Below are positions 50,653-62,400 of a stretch of 64,000 nt of DNA, in pieces. The position numbers and the translations under genes are program-made. Under the pieces are notes generated by a model that was given only the letters and a program-made list of their open reading frames with translations, was not told the DNA's origin and made no database searches. The stretch is taken from assembly GCF_002976435.1 (NCBI RefSeq), contig NZ_PUGF01000005.1, positions 186,001 to 250,000 on the forward strand, given 5' to 3'. This DNA comes from Solimicrobium silvestre. GTDB taxonomy: Bacteria > Pseudomonadota > Gammaproteobacteria > Burkholderiales > Burkholderiaceae_D. Positions within the stretch are counted from its first letter, which is position 1. Every line of letters begins with the position of its first letter.

Positions 50653-51261
50653 ATGACCAAACCAACAAATTCTAAGAAATCGATAGCGGCGGTAGATACC
50701 GAGGTTGGCGCATTATTTGAGCAAGCCCTCGCTGCCAGTCTGCAACATCAATCCGAAATCGCCGTCAATATTCTGAACGAACTATTACACCGTGACCCTT
50801 ACCATGCGCGTGCGCGGCACTTGTTAGGTGCCGAATATGCGCAAGCAGGCAACATTGATAATGCCTTGCTTGAATTATTCACTGCGCTGGAGTTGAATCC
50901 GGCTATGCCGTTGGCGCGTTTCCAACTCGGCCTTTTGCTGTTGACCTGTGCCCGTGTGGATGATGCGGTGAACGTTTGGATGCCACTTGATCAACTCGGA
51001 AACGAACACGTTCTCAATCGTTTCCGGGTAGGTATGCTGCAGATGGTTCAAGGAAATTTTGAGCACGCCCGTCAACTACTTGCTACAGCGATGGCTGAAA
51101 ACACCGAGCTGCCCGAGCTGAACAAAGAAATGGCCATTGTCATTGAAACTATCTTTGCTGCGGCCAATCGTGACTCACCATTGGTAGATGCAGCCGAAGA
51201 AGATCCGAATGCTCAGCACATTCTGGTTTCTTCTTATTTGCAATCGCCCGTCTTTCACTAA
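50653..51261 (+). CDS. TPR-repeat protein of the flagellar operon
   Basis: The 202-residue product has tandem helical TPR-like units: EIAVNILNELLHRDPYHARA, RHLLGAEYAQAGNIDNALLE, FTALELNPAMPLARFQLGLL and LLTCARVDDAVNVWMPLDQL. It has no signal peptide. TPR proteins of similar size serve as export chaperones for translocators in type III secretion. The place downstream of the export genes fits such a role, but this is inferred. The next gene starts 18 bp later. Confidence 0.75.
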   Translation: MTKPTNSKKSIAAVDTEVGALFEQALAASLQHQSEIAVNILNELLHRDPYHARARHLLGAEYAQAGNIDNALLELFTALELNPAMPLARFQLGLLLLTCARVDDAVNVWMPLDQLGNEHVLNRFRVGMLQMVQGNFEHARQLLATAMAENTELPELNKEMAIVIETIFAAANRDSPLVDAAEEDPNAQHILVSSYLQSPVFH

Positions 51262-51279
51262 CGCTGATATAGAAGAGTT

Positions 51280-51705
51280 ATGGCCATTTCCCCTCTCAGT
51301 GTCCAACAGATCGTTGCTGTCATTCGCCAGCAGATGACTGATCCAATTCGCACAATGAGCACCTCAGTACCAATGAGTGCTCCAGGTGTCGTGCGTAAAG
51401 GTGCAGGAACCCGTTCCCAGACAACAAAAGTGAAACAAGGCGGACTGAGTAAAATGATTGGGCATCGGGTCAACGCACTTCAGGTGACAGACCCGGAACG
51501 CGGACGCAAGGCCTTTCGTATTTTTTTGGAATCGGTACTCATTAATGAATTAGGCGAAGATTTAATCAACGACCCTAGCTTTTATCAGATGGTGGACGAT
51601 ATCCAGGTGCAGATGGAAAGTAATCCCGATATCGCAAAAGCCATGCGAGAAGCCACAGACCAATTATTGAGCGGTGTAGACCCTCTCAAGAATGCCCCAA
51701 AATAG
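51280..51705 (+). CDS. Small conserved protein of the flagellar operon, FlgJ-like or type III accessory
   Basis: The 141-residue product starts MAISPLSVQQIVAVIRQQMT and has a basic central part. Its C-terminal helical domain has RKAFRIFLESVLINELGEDL, INDPSFYQMVDDIQVQMESN and IAKAMREATDQLLSG. The pattern F-x-x-(V/L)-L-x-x-E-L-(G) faintly resembles the rod-cap domain of FlgJ, and no other FlgJ candidate is in the operon. There is no muramidase domain. An AGAAGAG site precedes the ATG. The family is uncertain. Confidence 0.6.
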   Translation: MAISPLSVQQIVAVIRQQMTDPIRTMSTSVPMSAPGVVRKGAGTRSQTTKVKQGGLSKMIGHRVNALQVTDPERGRKAFRIFLESVLINELGEDLINDPSFYQMVDDIQVQMESNPDIAKAMREATDQLLSGVDPLKNAPK

Positions 51706-51761
51706 GCTGGACCAGTTCAACGCCATTGACCAGCAAGCCCCATATAAAAGTAGACAAATTC

Positions 51762-52928
51762 ATGAATTCAACACCAAACACAGCCAACCCAAGCTCGGCG
51801 TTAACGCGCATGCTCGGTTATCTTGAGCAAGACCCACAAAACGAACCGCTAACTTTTGATACCATCGATCTCTGTCTGGCAGAAAACAATCTCGACCTTA
51901 CAGACCGCTTGCTCCTAAATGCCGCTAAAAATTGGCCGGAGGCGCTGGGTGTATTGAATCGCAAGGCAATAGTTGCACTACGCCGCAATACCCCTCACGT
52001 AGCCATCATCGAGTTGGAAAAGATTATGGCTAGCGGCAAGGCAGACGCTGCAATTCGCTACAACCTTGCCTATGCCAACTACCTGATCGGCAACTATGCC
52101 CGCACGTGTGAAGTGATTAAGCCAGCGCTTGATGATGCGGATCGGATCCCAGGTTTGGATTCAATTTATGTACTTAGTTTGCATCAGAGAGGTGAAATTG
52201 ATACTGCCATTGCCTACGCGGAAAAGCGTCTCAAAACAAAGCCGACCGATACCGAATTACAAGGCGTACTTGCTCTGCTGTACCTCGATGCGGAGAAAGA
52301 TATTGACACTTGTCGTCAGTACACTTACGCCGCGTTGCGCTCCAATCCGAATCACCCGATGGCGCTAGTCACTGCTAGTGCGTTGTCGATGATGGATGAA
52401 AAACCCGCTGCCGCAGTGGAATTCGCCCAGAAAATTATCAGCCGCAATCCGAGCGATGGTCGTGCATGGTCATCGATTGGCGTCGCCCAGATGTATTTGC
52501 TTGACTTACCGGCTGCACAAACAGCCTTGAAAAATGCCGTACAACATATGTCTAATCATATAGGCACCTGGCATGGGCTAGCCTGGACGCAGCTATTGCA
52601 AAACGACATTGATGGCGCTGAAGCTAGCTATAACCAAGCTATTGAACTTGACCGTACTTTCGGTGAATCGCAAGCTGGCCTCGCCATTATTGCGCAATTG
52701 CGTGGCGATAAAATCAAGGCCAAAAGGTTAATGGATCGCGCCAAACGCCTTGCTCCATCTGCCATGACATTGCATTACCTGAAGTTGTTACAGTTGGAGG
52801 AAAGTGGCGATCATTCAACGGCCCAGAGCTACTTGCAAGATGTTCTTAAACGAACTCCGTCATTTATGGGGGATTCAGTTTTAGATATGGTTCGGCGCAT
52901 GGGGCGGAGCAATATTAAAACTGATTAA
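51762..52928 (+). CDS. Large TPR-repeat protein at the end of the flagellar operon
   Basis: ATG 51762 (388 residues) is preferred over a TTG at 51726. The product is built of about nine TPR-like helical pairs, for example LNRKAIVALRRNTPHVAIIE, ALVTASALSMMDEKPAAAVE, AWSSIGVAQMYLLDLPAAQT and GLAWTQLLQNDIDGAEASYN. It has no signal peptide or membrane segment. It may be a scaffold or chaperone for the export system. It is the last gene before a 540-bp gap and a strong hairpin, so it probably ends the operon. Confidence 0.75.
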   Translation: MNSTPNTANPSSALTRMLGYLEQDPQNEPLTFDTIDLCLAENNLDLTDRLLLNAAKNWPEALGVLNRKAIVALRRNTPHVAIIELEKIMASGKADAAIRYNLAYANYLIGNYARTCEVIKPALDDADRIPGLDSIYVLSLHQRGEIDTAIAYAEKRLKTKPTDTELQGVLALLYLDAEKDIDTCRQYTYAALRSNPNHPMALVTASALSMMDEKPAAAVEFAQKIISRNPSDGRAWSSIGVAQMYLLDLPAAQTALKNAVQHMSNHIGTWHGLAWTQLLQNDIDGAEASYNQAIELDRTFGESQAGLAIIAQLRGDKIKAKRLMDRAKRLAPSAMTLHYLKLLQLEESGDHSTAQSYLQDVLKRTPSFMGDSVLDMVRRMGRSNIKTD

Positions 52929-53471
52929 GGGAAAATTGAATCGTTGCCGTTGCTGATGTGGCTGCGCACCGTCAAAAGACCATCTGGTTCACATCAAAAA
53001 TAAGCAATTTTTTGGTTAAATTGAAGTCCGCTCAAGCCATGTGCATATTGAACTACTCCCCGCTTGTAAGGAGTTGTTCAATATGATTTGATAATACCTG
53101 TGCAATTTCCATGGTTGATAAATAGAAAATAATCGTTGGCTATTTACTTGATCACTATTCTCACGTGTCGATCGTGCGCGTGCTTACACAAAAAATATTT
53201 GTTTTTACCCCTAAACAAATTTCCAATACCTCAGATATATTGACACTGCCGATTGTTCGAACGGTTGGCTTTTTTAAATTTATCATTTTACTAAATCTAA
53301 AAATTGTTTCGCGTTGCGCTTCACAGTCAACGCTTCCCTGTGCCTCGTCAAGAGAGGCGGAAGTTAAGCGAATCCCGGCAGTCAAATTTCAGGATCTGCG
53401 TGCCTTTTGGCCACGCAGGCCAATTGTTTTGTTAAAAAAAATTAATAAGTCTATTTAAAAGGTTTTTGGTT
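52929..53471 (+). other. Gap between the flagellar operon and the second giant gene
   Basis: No coding sequence is supported; a 97-codon frame at 53165-53458 has biased composition and no ribosome site. The gap holds a 16-bp-stem hairpin (53044-53085), a 7-bp hairpin CTGCGTG/CACGCAG (53396-53418) close to the downstream start, and the octamer palindrome GTTCGAAC near 53256. The promoter of the giant gene must lie here or upstream, but no strong consensus was found. Confidence 0.6.
53044..53085 (+). terminator. Long hairpin after the flagellar operon
   Basis: CATATTGAACTACTCC (53044-53059) pairs with GGAGTTGTTCAATATG (53070-53085) with a single mismatch and a 10-base loop, 115 bp after the last operon gene. 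It lacks a U-tract (ATTTGATAAT follows), so it may be a bidirectional or processing hairpin and not a classic intrinsic terminator. Confidence 0.45.
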
Positions 53472-56400
53472 ATGGTCGCGATCGTCAATGGAAATGAACT
53501 CGGAATTGCAGCAGGTGTACTTGGTCAAACAGTAGGGCAAACGCAATATGGTCAGCAACCAACTGGTGTGTATGTTAATGCCGCGACCGGCAACTTGGTA
53601 GTTCAGAACAATGACGTGAATTTAACCGGTGTCGGTTCGGATCTGACCGTTACGCAAACTTATAACAGTGACGGTAGTCAGCTCGGCGCGCAAGGCTGGC
53701 TCATCGGTACCGGAAAACAGATCACGTTAACTAGCGGAACGTTAGATCAGGCAGGAAGTACCATAGTTCATACCTTGCAAGATGGCAGTATGGTCGTCTA
53801 CCAATATAACGCAGCCCAAGGTGACTACGTTAGTGACGATGCCAGCGCAGAAAATGGCCTGATATCGGCCACGGCAACCGGCTGGACCTACGTTGATTCG
53901 TCAACGCAAGTGACTGAAACATATGACCAATCGGGTCGTATGGTGACGTCAAGTGACGCAAGCGGAAATACGACGAGTTACACCTATGAGGGAACCAGTA
54001 ATCAACTTGCGAGCATTGTGGATGCATCCGGTGAATCGGTGCAGTTTGGTTACAACGCACAAGGCCAATTAACCAGTTTGTCCGAAGTAGTGGTGGGCGG
54101 CACGAATCAAACCTTAGTGAATTATGCCTATGACAGTTTAGGTCGGTTGAGCCAAATATCTGTCATGCCGAATCAAACCGGCGGCACGAATTATGTCACG
54201 ACCTACGGCTATCTTGGCACTGGCGATCAGCTAACTTCTTTGCAGCAAAGTGATGGAACACAGCTGAGCTTTACTTATACGCAGACCACATCAGGTACCT
54301 GGTATATCAGTCAGATTAAAGACGGTGCTGGCAATATAACCCAGATCAGCCAAGCCCCAGGCGGGTCGATTAATCAGTACGTAACAGCGCCGGTTAGCAG
54401 CAATGCCTCGCTCACGCAGCAAAGTACGCAAAATTATTACACAGTTCAAGCTGGCGACGATTGGCAGACCATCGCGCAAACGTTGTACGGCAGTGCGCAA
54501 GCGGCAAGCGCCTTGCAGCAAGCGATGGGCTCCGTTAATCTCGTCGCGGGCATGCTGATGACCGTGCCAAGCAGCCTTCAGTATGTCGCTGTCGTCGGAC
54601 AAAGCGGCAGCACCGTTATCACCGGCCCGGACGGCAATAGCACCACTTACGCTTACGATGGCGTCGGTCACGTCACGTCGGTTGCGCAAACAGTCGGCAT
54701 TGCCGGCGTTAATCAGCAGGTGGTACAAAGCCACTACCAGTACAGCAGCAATGGCCAATTACTATCGCAAACCAATCCCGACGGCGCAACGACGACCTAC
54801 AGTTACGATGCCCAAGGCAATCTCGCCACAGAGACTGACCCGGAAGGCAATGAGACCACCTATCGCTACAACAGCACCGGTCAAGTTGTCGCCAGTACCA
54901 CCTACCAGTTTGCCGTTGTCTCCAATGAGAACGCATCCCAGGCAGGAATCGCCGCAACCCGGCGCACTATCTACAATGCCCAAGGTAATTTACTCTATAC
55001 CATTGGCGCCACCGGCGACGTGGTGGCCTATACCTACAACGCCAGCGGCGAACGTATTGCTGAGATTGACTATCAGGGAGCCAGCTACACTATCAGCGGC
55101 CTAACGCCCAATCAAGACATCAGCGTATCGGCCATCGAAACATGGCAGGCTACCCAAGATCCCACCCAGACCCAACTGACGCACTACAGCTACGATTTCC
55201 GAGGCAACCTGAGCAGCGTCACCACCTACGCCAGTGTGGACAGCAACGGCAATGGCGTCGGCGCCAGCACCACGCACTACGTTTACGCCGCCAATGGCCA
55301 ATTGCTGCAAAGTATTAACGCCAACGGCGGGCAATCGCACTATACCTACGACGCACTCGGTCAACTGGTGAGCAGCACCAATGCGCTCGGCGTAGTCAGC
55401 ACCGTGCAATATAACGACGCCGCTAATTCAGTCACCACGACGTTGTCGACAGGCCTGGTCACCACACAACTACGTGACGCCGACGGCAACATCATCGAAA
55501 CCAGCACCACCAGCACCACCGCCGGTGCCGCACTCAGCACCACCTCAAACTACTACGATGCCGATGGACGCCTGCGCGCCAGTACCGACGCCACCGGCGT
55601 CACCACCTGGTATTTCTACGACGCGCTGGGCCGCGAAGATGCCAAGGTCGACGGCAACGGCGATGTCACGCAATACGTCTACGATGCCGCTGGTTTGCAG
55701 GTCGAAACTATCCACTATGCACAGACCGTGGGTTCGGCCAGTTGGGTCACCCCGCAAGGAACACCCGCCATCGCCCAGTACACCACGCTGGCACAAATTT
55801 TACCTGCCTCAACCGCGCAAGACCAACACCAATGGAACGTCTATAACACCGACGGCTTGCTCGCCTATACTGTAGATGGCGCAGGCGATGTCACTGGCTA
55901 CCAATACGATAGCAACGGCCGACAGACTGCACAGATCGCCTATGCCAACCCGCTCAATATCAGCACACTTATAACTAACACCAGCACCGGCCAAGCACTG
56001 ACTGCAACAGAAATTAATGTCACCCCTTCAATCAACGATCGCATTACACGGACGATGTATGATGCGGCAGGTAAACTGATTGCCAAAGCCGATCCAAACG
56101 GCGCTGTCACCAGTTACAGCTACGACGATGCCGGAAACCTGACGTCGCAAACAACGTACGCCACTACCGTGACGCCATCGCAACTGGCCGACCCACAACT
56201 GTGGGACGGTAACACCCCACTAGCCCAATTACTGCCAGCAGCGAGTGCAGCAGATCGCACTACTCTTTATTTTTACAACGCCAGCGGACAGCAGGTCGGC
56301 AATATCAACTCCGATGACTACCTGACGACCACAACCTATGACGCTGACGGCAACGTTGCCAGCATCACGTTACATGCGCAAGCAGTCAGCTACACAACAG

Positions 56401-59400
56401 GTGAAACACTGGCACAGATAAGCCCCGCAAGTTTGCCGGGCGATGCCACCACGACCTATCAATACAACACCGATAATCTGCTCGAATCAGAAACCAGTGC
56501 ACAAGGTGTGGTCACCACCTACAGCTACGATACCAACGGCAATCTGCTGCAAACTTCAGTAGATGCAGGTCAGGCCGATGTCCGTAGCGACACCAAACAA
56601 TATAACGTCCAAGGTGAATTAGTCGCTGAATTGGACGGTGTAGGCAGTGCCGCCTTAGCCGCCGCAACCACCCCGACCGACGTAGCACAAGTGTGGGCCA
56701 GTTATGCAACCCATTACACTTACGACGCAGCGGGTCGCCAGATCACATCGACGAATGCCGAAGGTAACACCACCTATTATTACTACGACGGCGCAGGACA
56801 CAACGTGTATACCGTCAACCCTGACGGCGACATAACACACAACAATTACAACGGCATCGGTCAGTTAACGAGCACAGTCCACTTGGCAACGCAGATTGCA
56901 ACAACCAATCTTGCAGGCGGCATTGTCACCTCAGCCCTGACTAACCAGATCGCGACTATTGCCAATGCATTAGCAGACCGTACGGTGAGTTACACCTATG
57001 ACGGAGCAGGACGATTGCTCTCAACGACCGACGCTCTTGGATATACCACCACGCAAAATTACGATGCGTTTGGCAATGTTATTGAAGTTCAGCAGCAGTT
57101 AAGTGCAAGTCAAACTACCGTTGTGCAAACGAGCTACGACGTTGATGGCAATAAAGTTCAAACTATTGAAGACCCAAGCGGTATCGATACATTAACAACA
57201 GCGAGCTTCAATACCTTTGATGAACAAATGACGTCGACGGATGCCGACGGTCATACCACGACCTATGTACGGAACAACCTCGGTCAGATTACAGAAAAAA
57301 TTGACGCGACTGGCGCAAAATCGTTCTACAGCTACGATGCGCAAGGAAGAGTACTAAGCACAACAAATGCAGATGGAAATACCACCACCTATCAGTATGA
57401 TGATGCAACGCGCACAGGAACCGTCACCCAACCAAGCGGCGCGAACACCATCACCGTAAGCAACGCTTTCGGCGACGTAGTGAGCAGCACCGATGCTAAC
57501 GGGAACATCATAACCAACACCTATGACCAGGACGGTCATCAACTGAGCAGTGCTGGCGCAACTGGCGGTACAACAACGCAGCAATACAGCGTATTAGGGC
57601 AATTAATTGCGAATACGAATGCCGACGGTGTCACGACAACGGATACATATGATGCGGCTGGATTTCTAGCTACGCAAACATTGGGTTCCACAGGCGCAGT
57701 CAGTACTACCCAGTATGCGCACAACGCATTTGGTGAAGTAAATGTTGCAACAAATGCCAATGGCAATAACGTGTATACGCAGTACGAAAATAACGGCAAT
57801 GCCACACAAGTTAATGTAACGACGGGGCAAAGCGCGGATGTTAGTGCAAACATCGTTTCTAGCACCAGCTATCAATACAATGCGATTAGCCAGATAGTGG
57901 AACAACAAGACGGTAACGTGGCCGGTTCACAAACTGTAGAAAATAAATATGACGCATTAGGCCGCTTAGTTGCGCAAATTTCTGACCCTGCCGGTCTCGC
58001 GTTGACGACCACCTATCATTACGATGCGGCTGGAAACTTGATTGCCAAGACTAATCCAACTGGGGCAACGACAACCTACATCTACGATGCCGATAACCGT
58101 CAGACTTACGCGATTGATGCGAACGGTAACGTGAATCAAACTGAGTACGATGCGGCTGGTAATGTTGTTGAGCAGTTGAATTATCAGGAAGCAAATTATG
58201 TAGAAACAGTGCAATCAGGGAATGGCTCAGTCAGTGTGTCAGCCGGTACTATTCCACTTGCCAATGCAGCCGACACGCAAACATTAATGAGTGACTTTGC
58301 GGGCAACAACATGACTGACATGCTGGAAATCCAGCATGCAGCGGATGGTACGGCGGTCGCTACCGAATGGATCGCGACGCAAAGCGGGTATACCCAGGGA
58401 CCGTCCACGGTCTTGGGTCAGTGGACTGCGGGTACGCAATACATGTTTGGACAAACAGCTACTGGCACCGGCACTGCGTTGATTGAAATTCAAAATATCA
58501 ATGGACAGACAGTCGCCACGCGTTGGACAGTCGGCGCAACGGGCTTGACGAAGTCAGATCAAACGACGTTAGGAATCTGGTCAGCGAACAATACCTTTAA
58601 ATACGGCGATGTAACCGGCACGGGTGCGCTCGATCTGATGCAAGTATCGGTGATGACGGATACGCGGAGTTATTCAGTCACGCGCTGGATTGCCGGTGCA
58701 AGTGGCGTTGGCTTTACGCAGGGTGCTAGTTATGCTGGTAGTAACAGTGGGGAGCTATTCGCAAGTTCACCCGTGCAGGTCGAATTCCAGGATATGGGGG
58801 GGGCAGGGAAATTATCCTTATTAATTCCATGGACTGATGATGATTCGGAATACAGTTTTTATCAAATTAGTGTGAATAGCGACGGTTCGCTGGCAAACGT
58901 AACTAGTGGGTTCAACCGTTCGCTGGTAATCGCTGCTGGCAACGGCACTTTTCCTGCCATTGCCTTTTATGCGCAATTAAGCCTGAAAAATGATCCAAAT
59001 AATACGGGTGGTAGCGTTGGATTGGTCTATGCGGATAGCGTTGACGGAGTCACTCAATTCGAGTCACTGGTCGCCAGTACCGGCACGACGATTAAGGTAT
59101 CGTTGGGCACACCTAAGCTAAACCAACAATTCTTCGCCGCTGATGTGGATGGCAATGGCCGCTCTGATCTAGTGCAAATTTGGGAGAATGCGCAAGAGCA
59201 AGCGGTGTCGAGCGTTTGGTATTCCAACGTGCAAGGTAGCGGCTATGTGCAAGGTGCTGATACTGTGTTGGGCACATGGCAACCGGGTGCGACGTACCAA
59301 CTGGCGGATGTTAATGGCGATGGTCGCGCCGACATCGTGGCAAGTTGGACAGCAACCAACGGCAGCACGATGGTTAGCACGTGGTATAGCACCGGAATCG

Positions 59401-62400
59401 GATTTAGTCAGACAACCAATTGGAGCGCGGACACCCAAACGGTACTGGGCGACTTTACCGGTAACGGCATGACCGACATGTTGGAAATCCAGCATGCGGC
59501 AGATGGCACGGCGGTCGCCACCGAATGGATTGCGACGCAAAGCGGGTATATCCAGGGACCGTCAACGGTCTTGGGCTCATGGAGCGCTGGGACACAATAT
59601 CAGTTCGGTCAAACAGCTGGCGGTGTGACAAACAACGCGCTGGTGTCCATTCAGAATATGGAAGGCAAGACAGTAGTCACACGCTGGACGGTGGGTGCGT
59701 CTGGATTGACGCAAGCAGGTCAAACGACGTTGGGAATCTGGTCGGCGAATAATAGCTATCAATATGGTGATGTCACCGGAGCAGGTGAGTTTGATCTGAT
59801 GGAAGTCATCGTAACGGGCACACACACTGCCACGGTGACGCGCTGGATTGCGAGTGCATCCGGATTCACGCAGGGTGCCAGTCTGCCCATTAATATCACG
59901 AATAACTTTAATGTAACGATTAACTCTCCGGACCAAATCGAACTACAGGACGTGACTGGAAAAGGAGTGTTGGCTTTAGTGCTTCCCTTTACCTATTCCT
60001 CTTATCATGGTTTTTATCAAGTCAATCTTAATAGTGATGGCTCGCTTGCGCTTGCTAGTAATGGACTTGCCGTGTTGAATTACGCTAATTACAGCAGTAC
60101 CGTTTATGCGCAATTGAGTTTGAGTAACGATCCGAATAGCCCTGGTGAGGGAATGGGGCTAGTTTATGATAATGGTGCTGGGGCGATGAGTTTCGAGTCG
60201 ATTACTCCGAGCACGGGTGCATCAAGCACCATATTGCTTGGCGTACCGAAGTTAAACCAGCAATTCTTTGCCGGTGATGTGAGCGGTAGTGGCCGTTCCG
60301 ATTTAGTGCAACTATGGGAAAATGAGAAGGGCCAAGCGGTCGCCAGCGTCTGGTATTCGAATGCGAATGGAAGTGGTTATACGCAAGGTGCAGATACGGT
60401 ATTAGGCACCTGGCAGCCAGGTGTTGCGTATCACGTAGTCGATGCCAATGACGATGGTCGGGTAGATATTGAAGCGAACTGGGCTGCCGCTAACGGTAGT
60501 CTGGTGGTGAGTACGTGGTACAGCACCGGAAGTGGATTTAGTCAGAGCGGTAATTGGGCCGCGGACACCCAAACGCTGATGAGCGACTTTGCTGGAAACG
60601 GTAAAGCAGACATGCTGAAAATCCAGCATGCAGCGGATGGTACGGCGGTAGCTACAGAATGGATCGCGACGCAAAGTGGGTATGCCCAAGGAGCGTCGAC
60701 AGTATTGGGTCAATGGCAAGCAGAGACGCAATACCAGTTTGGTCAGACGTCCGCAGGTTCAGGAAATGCGCTGATTGAAATTCAAGACGTGAATGGCTAC
60801 ACCACGATAACCCGTTGGACAGTGGGCGCATCAGGCTTGATGCAATCAGACCAAACGACATTAGGAATTTGGTCGGCGAATAATACTTTTAAATACGGCG
60901 ACGTGACGGGTACGGGTGAACTGGATCTGATGCAAGTGTCGGTGACGGGCGCGGAGAGTTTTAGCGTGACGCGCTGGATTGCCGGAACTAATGGTGTTGG
61001 CTTTACGCAGGGTGCGACTATTGTCGGCGGCATCTATTGGCAGCAACTCATTAGTTCACCCGAGCAGATCGAATTCCAGGATGTGGGTGGGATAGGGAAA
61101 TTATCGTTATTGATTCCTTGGGCCGATACTCCTTCGGAATACGGACTGTCTCAAGTTACTGTGAATAGTGATGGCTCGCTGGCAAACGTCAGTACCGGGC
61201 TCACCACTACCCAGAGAGTCAATGCTAACAGCGTCATTTATGCGCAATTAAGTCTGAACAATGACCCGAACAATACGGGTGACGGCGTTGGCTTAGTTTA
61301 CGCGGATAGCACAGATGGCGTCACTCTATTCCAGTCACTGGTTGCCAGTACCGGCGCGTCGATCAGTATATCGCTGGGCGCACCTAAGCTAAACCAACAA
61401 TTCTTCGCCGCTGATGTGGATGGCAATGGCCGCTCTGATTTGGTGCAAATTTGGGAGAACGCGCAAGGTCTGGCAGTGTCGAGCGTCTGGTATTCGAATG
61501 CGCAAAGTAGTGTCTATACCCAAGGTGCCGATACGGTACTCGGCGCATGGCAAGCAGGTGCGACGTACCAATTGGCGGATGCCAATGGCGATAGCCGTGC
61601 CGATATTGTGGCAAGCTGGATCGCCGCCGACGGTAGTACGATGGTGGGTACGTGGTATAGCACCGGAAGTGGATTTAATCAGACAGGCAATTGGAGCGCG
61701 GACACCCAAACGGTAATGGGCGATTTTACCGGCAACGGCATGACCGACATGCTGGAAATTCAGCATGCGGCAGATGGCACGGCGGTAGCTACAGAATGGA
61801 TCGCGACGCAAAGCGGGTATACCCAAGGACCGTCAACGGTCTTGGGGCCATGGACCGCTGGGACCGAATATCAGTTCGGTCAAACAACTGGTGGTGTGGC
61901 AAGCAATGCTTTGGTGTCCATTCAGAATATAGAAGGCAAGGCAGTATCCACACGCTGGCTGGTGGGCGCGTCTGGATTGACTAAGTCGGATCAAACAACA
62001 TTAGGGTTGTGGTCGATTAATAATAGCTTTCAATATGGTGACGTGACCGGCAAGGGTGCATATGACTTAATGGAAGTAGCTGTGACGGGCACACACAGTG
62101 CCACGGTGACGCGCTGGATTGCAGGTACATCTGGATTCACGCAGGGTGCCAGTTTACTCATTAACAGTGGGTATATCGGTGTGAACTCTCCAGCCCAAAT
62201 CGCAATGCAAGACGTCAGTGGAACGGGGAAACTGGCGGTACTGATTCCCTGGTCATATAGCACTGATTTCCATGGTTTTTACCAAGTGAATCTTAATAGT
62301 GATGGATCGCTTGCGCTAGCTAGTAGTGGACTGACCGCGGAGAATTACGTTACAAACAGCAGTATCATTTATGCGCAATTAAGTTTAAAAAATGACCTGG

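Noticed and set aside
53017-53043. Possible sigma-28 promoter TAAATTGA-N11-GCCATGTG upstream of the second giant gene
   Set aside because: The -35 and -10 parts match only partly, and it lies over 420 bp from the start codon and before the hairpin; too weak to call.
53165-53458. 97-codon frame MSIVRVLTQKIFVFTPKQIS
   Set aside because: It starts without a ribosome site, has no recognisable motif and lies in the AT-rich leader of the giant gene.
59090-59150. Apparent frame change in the second giant gene around 59100
   Set aside because: Codon-by-codon reading from 58683 through 59150 keeps the same frame; the suspicion came from a line-boundary misreading.
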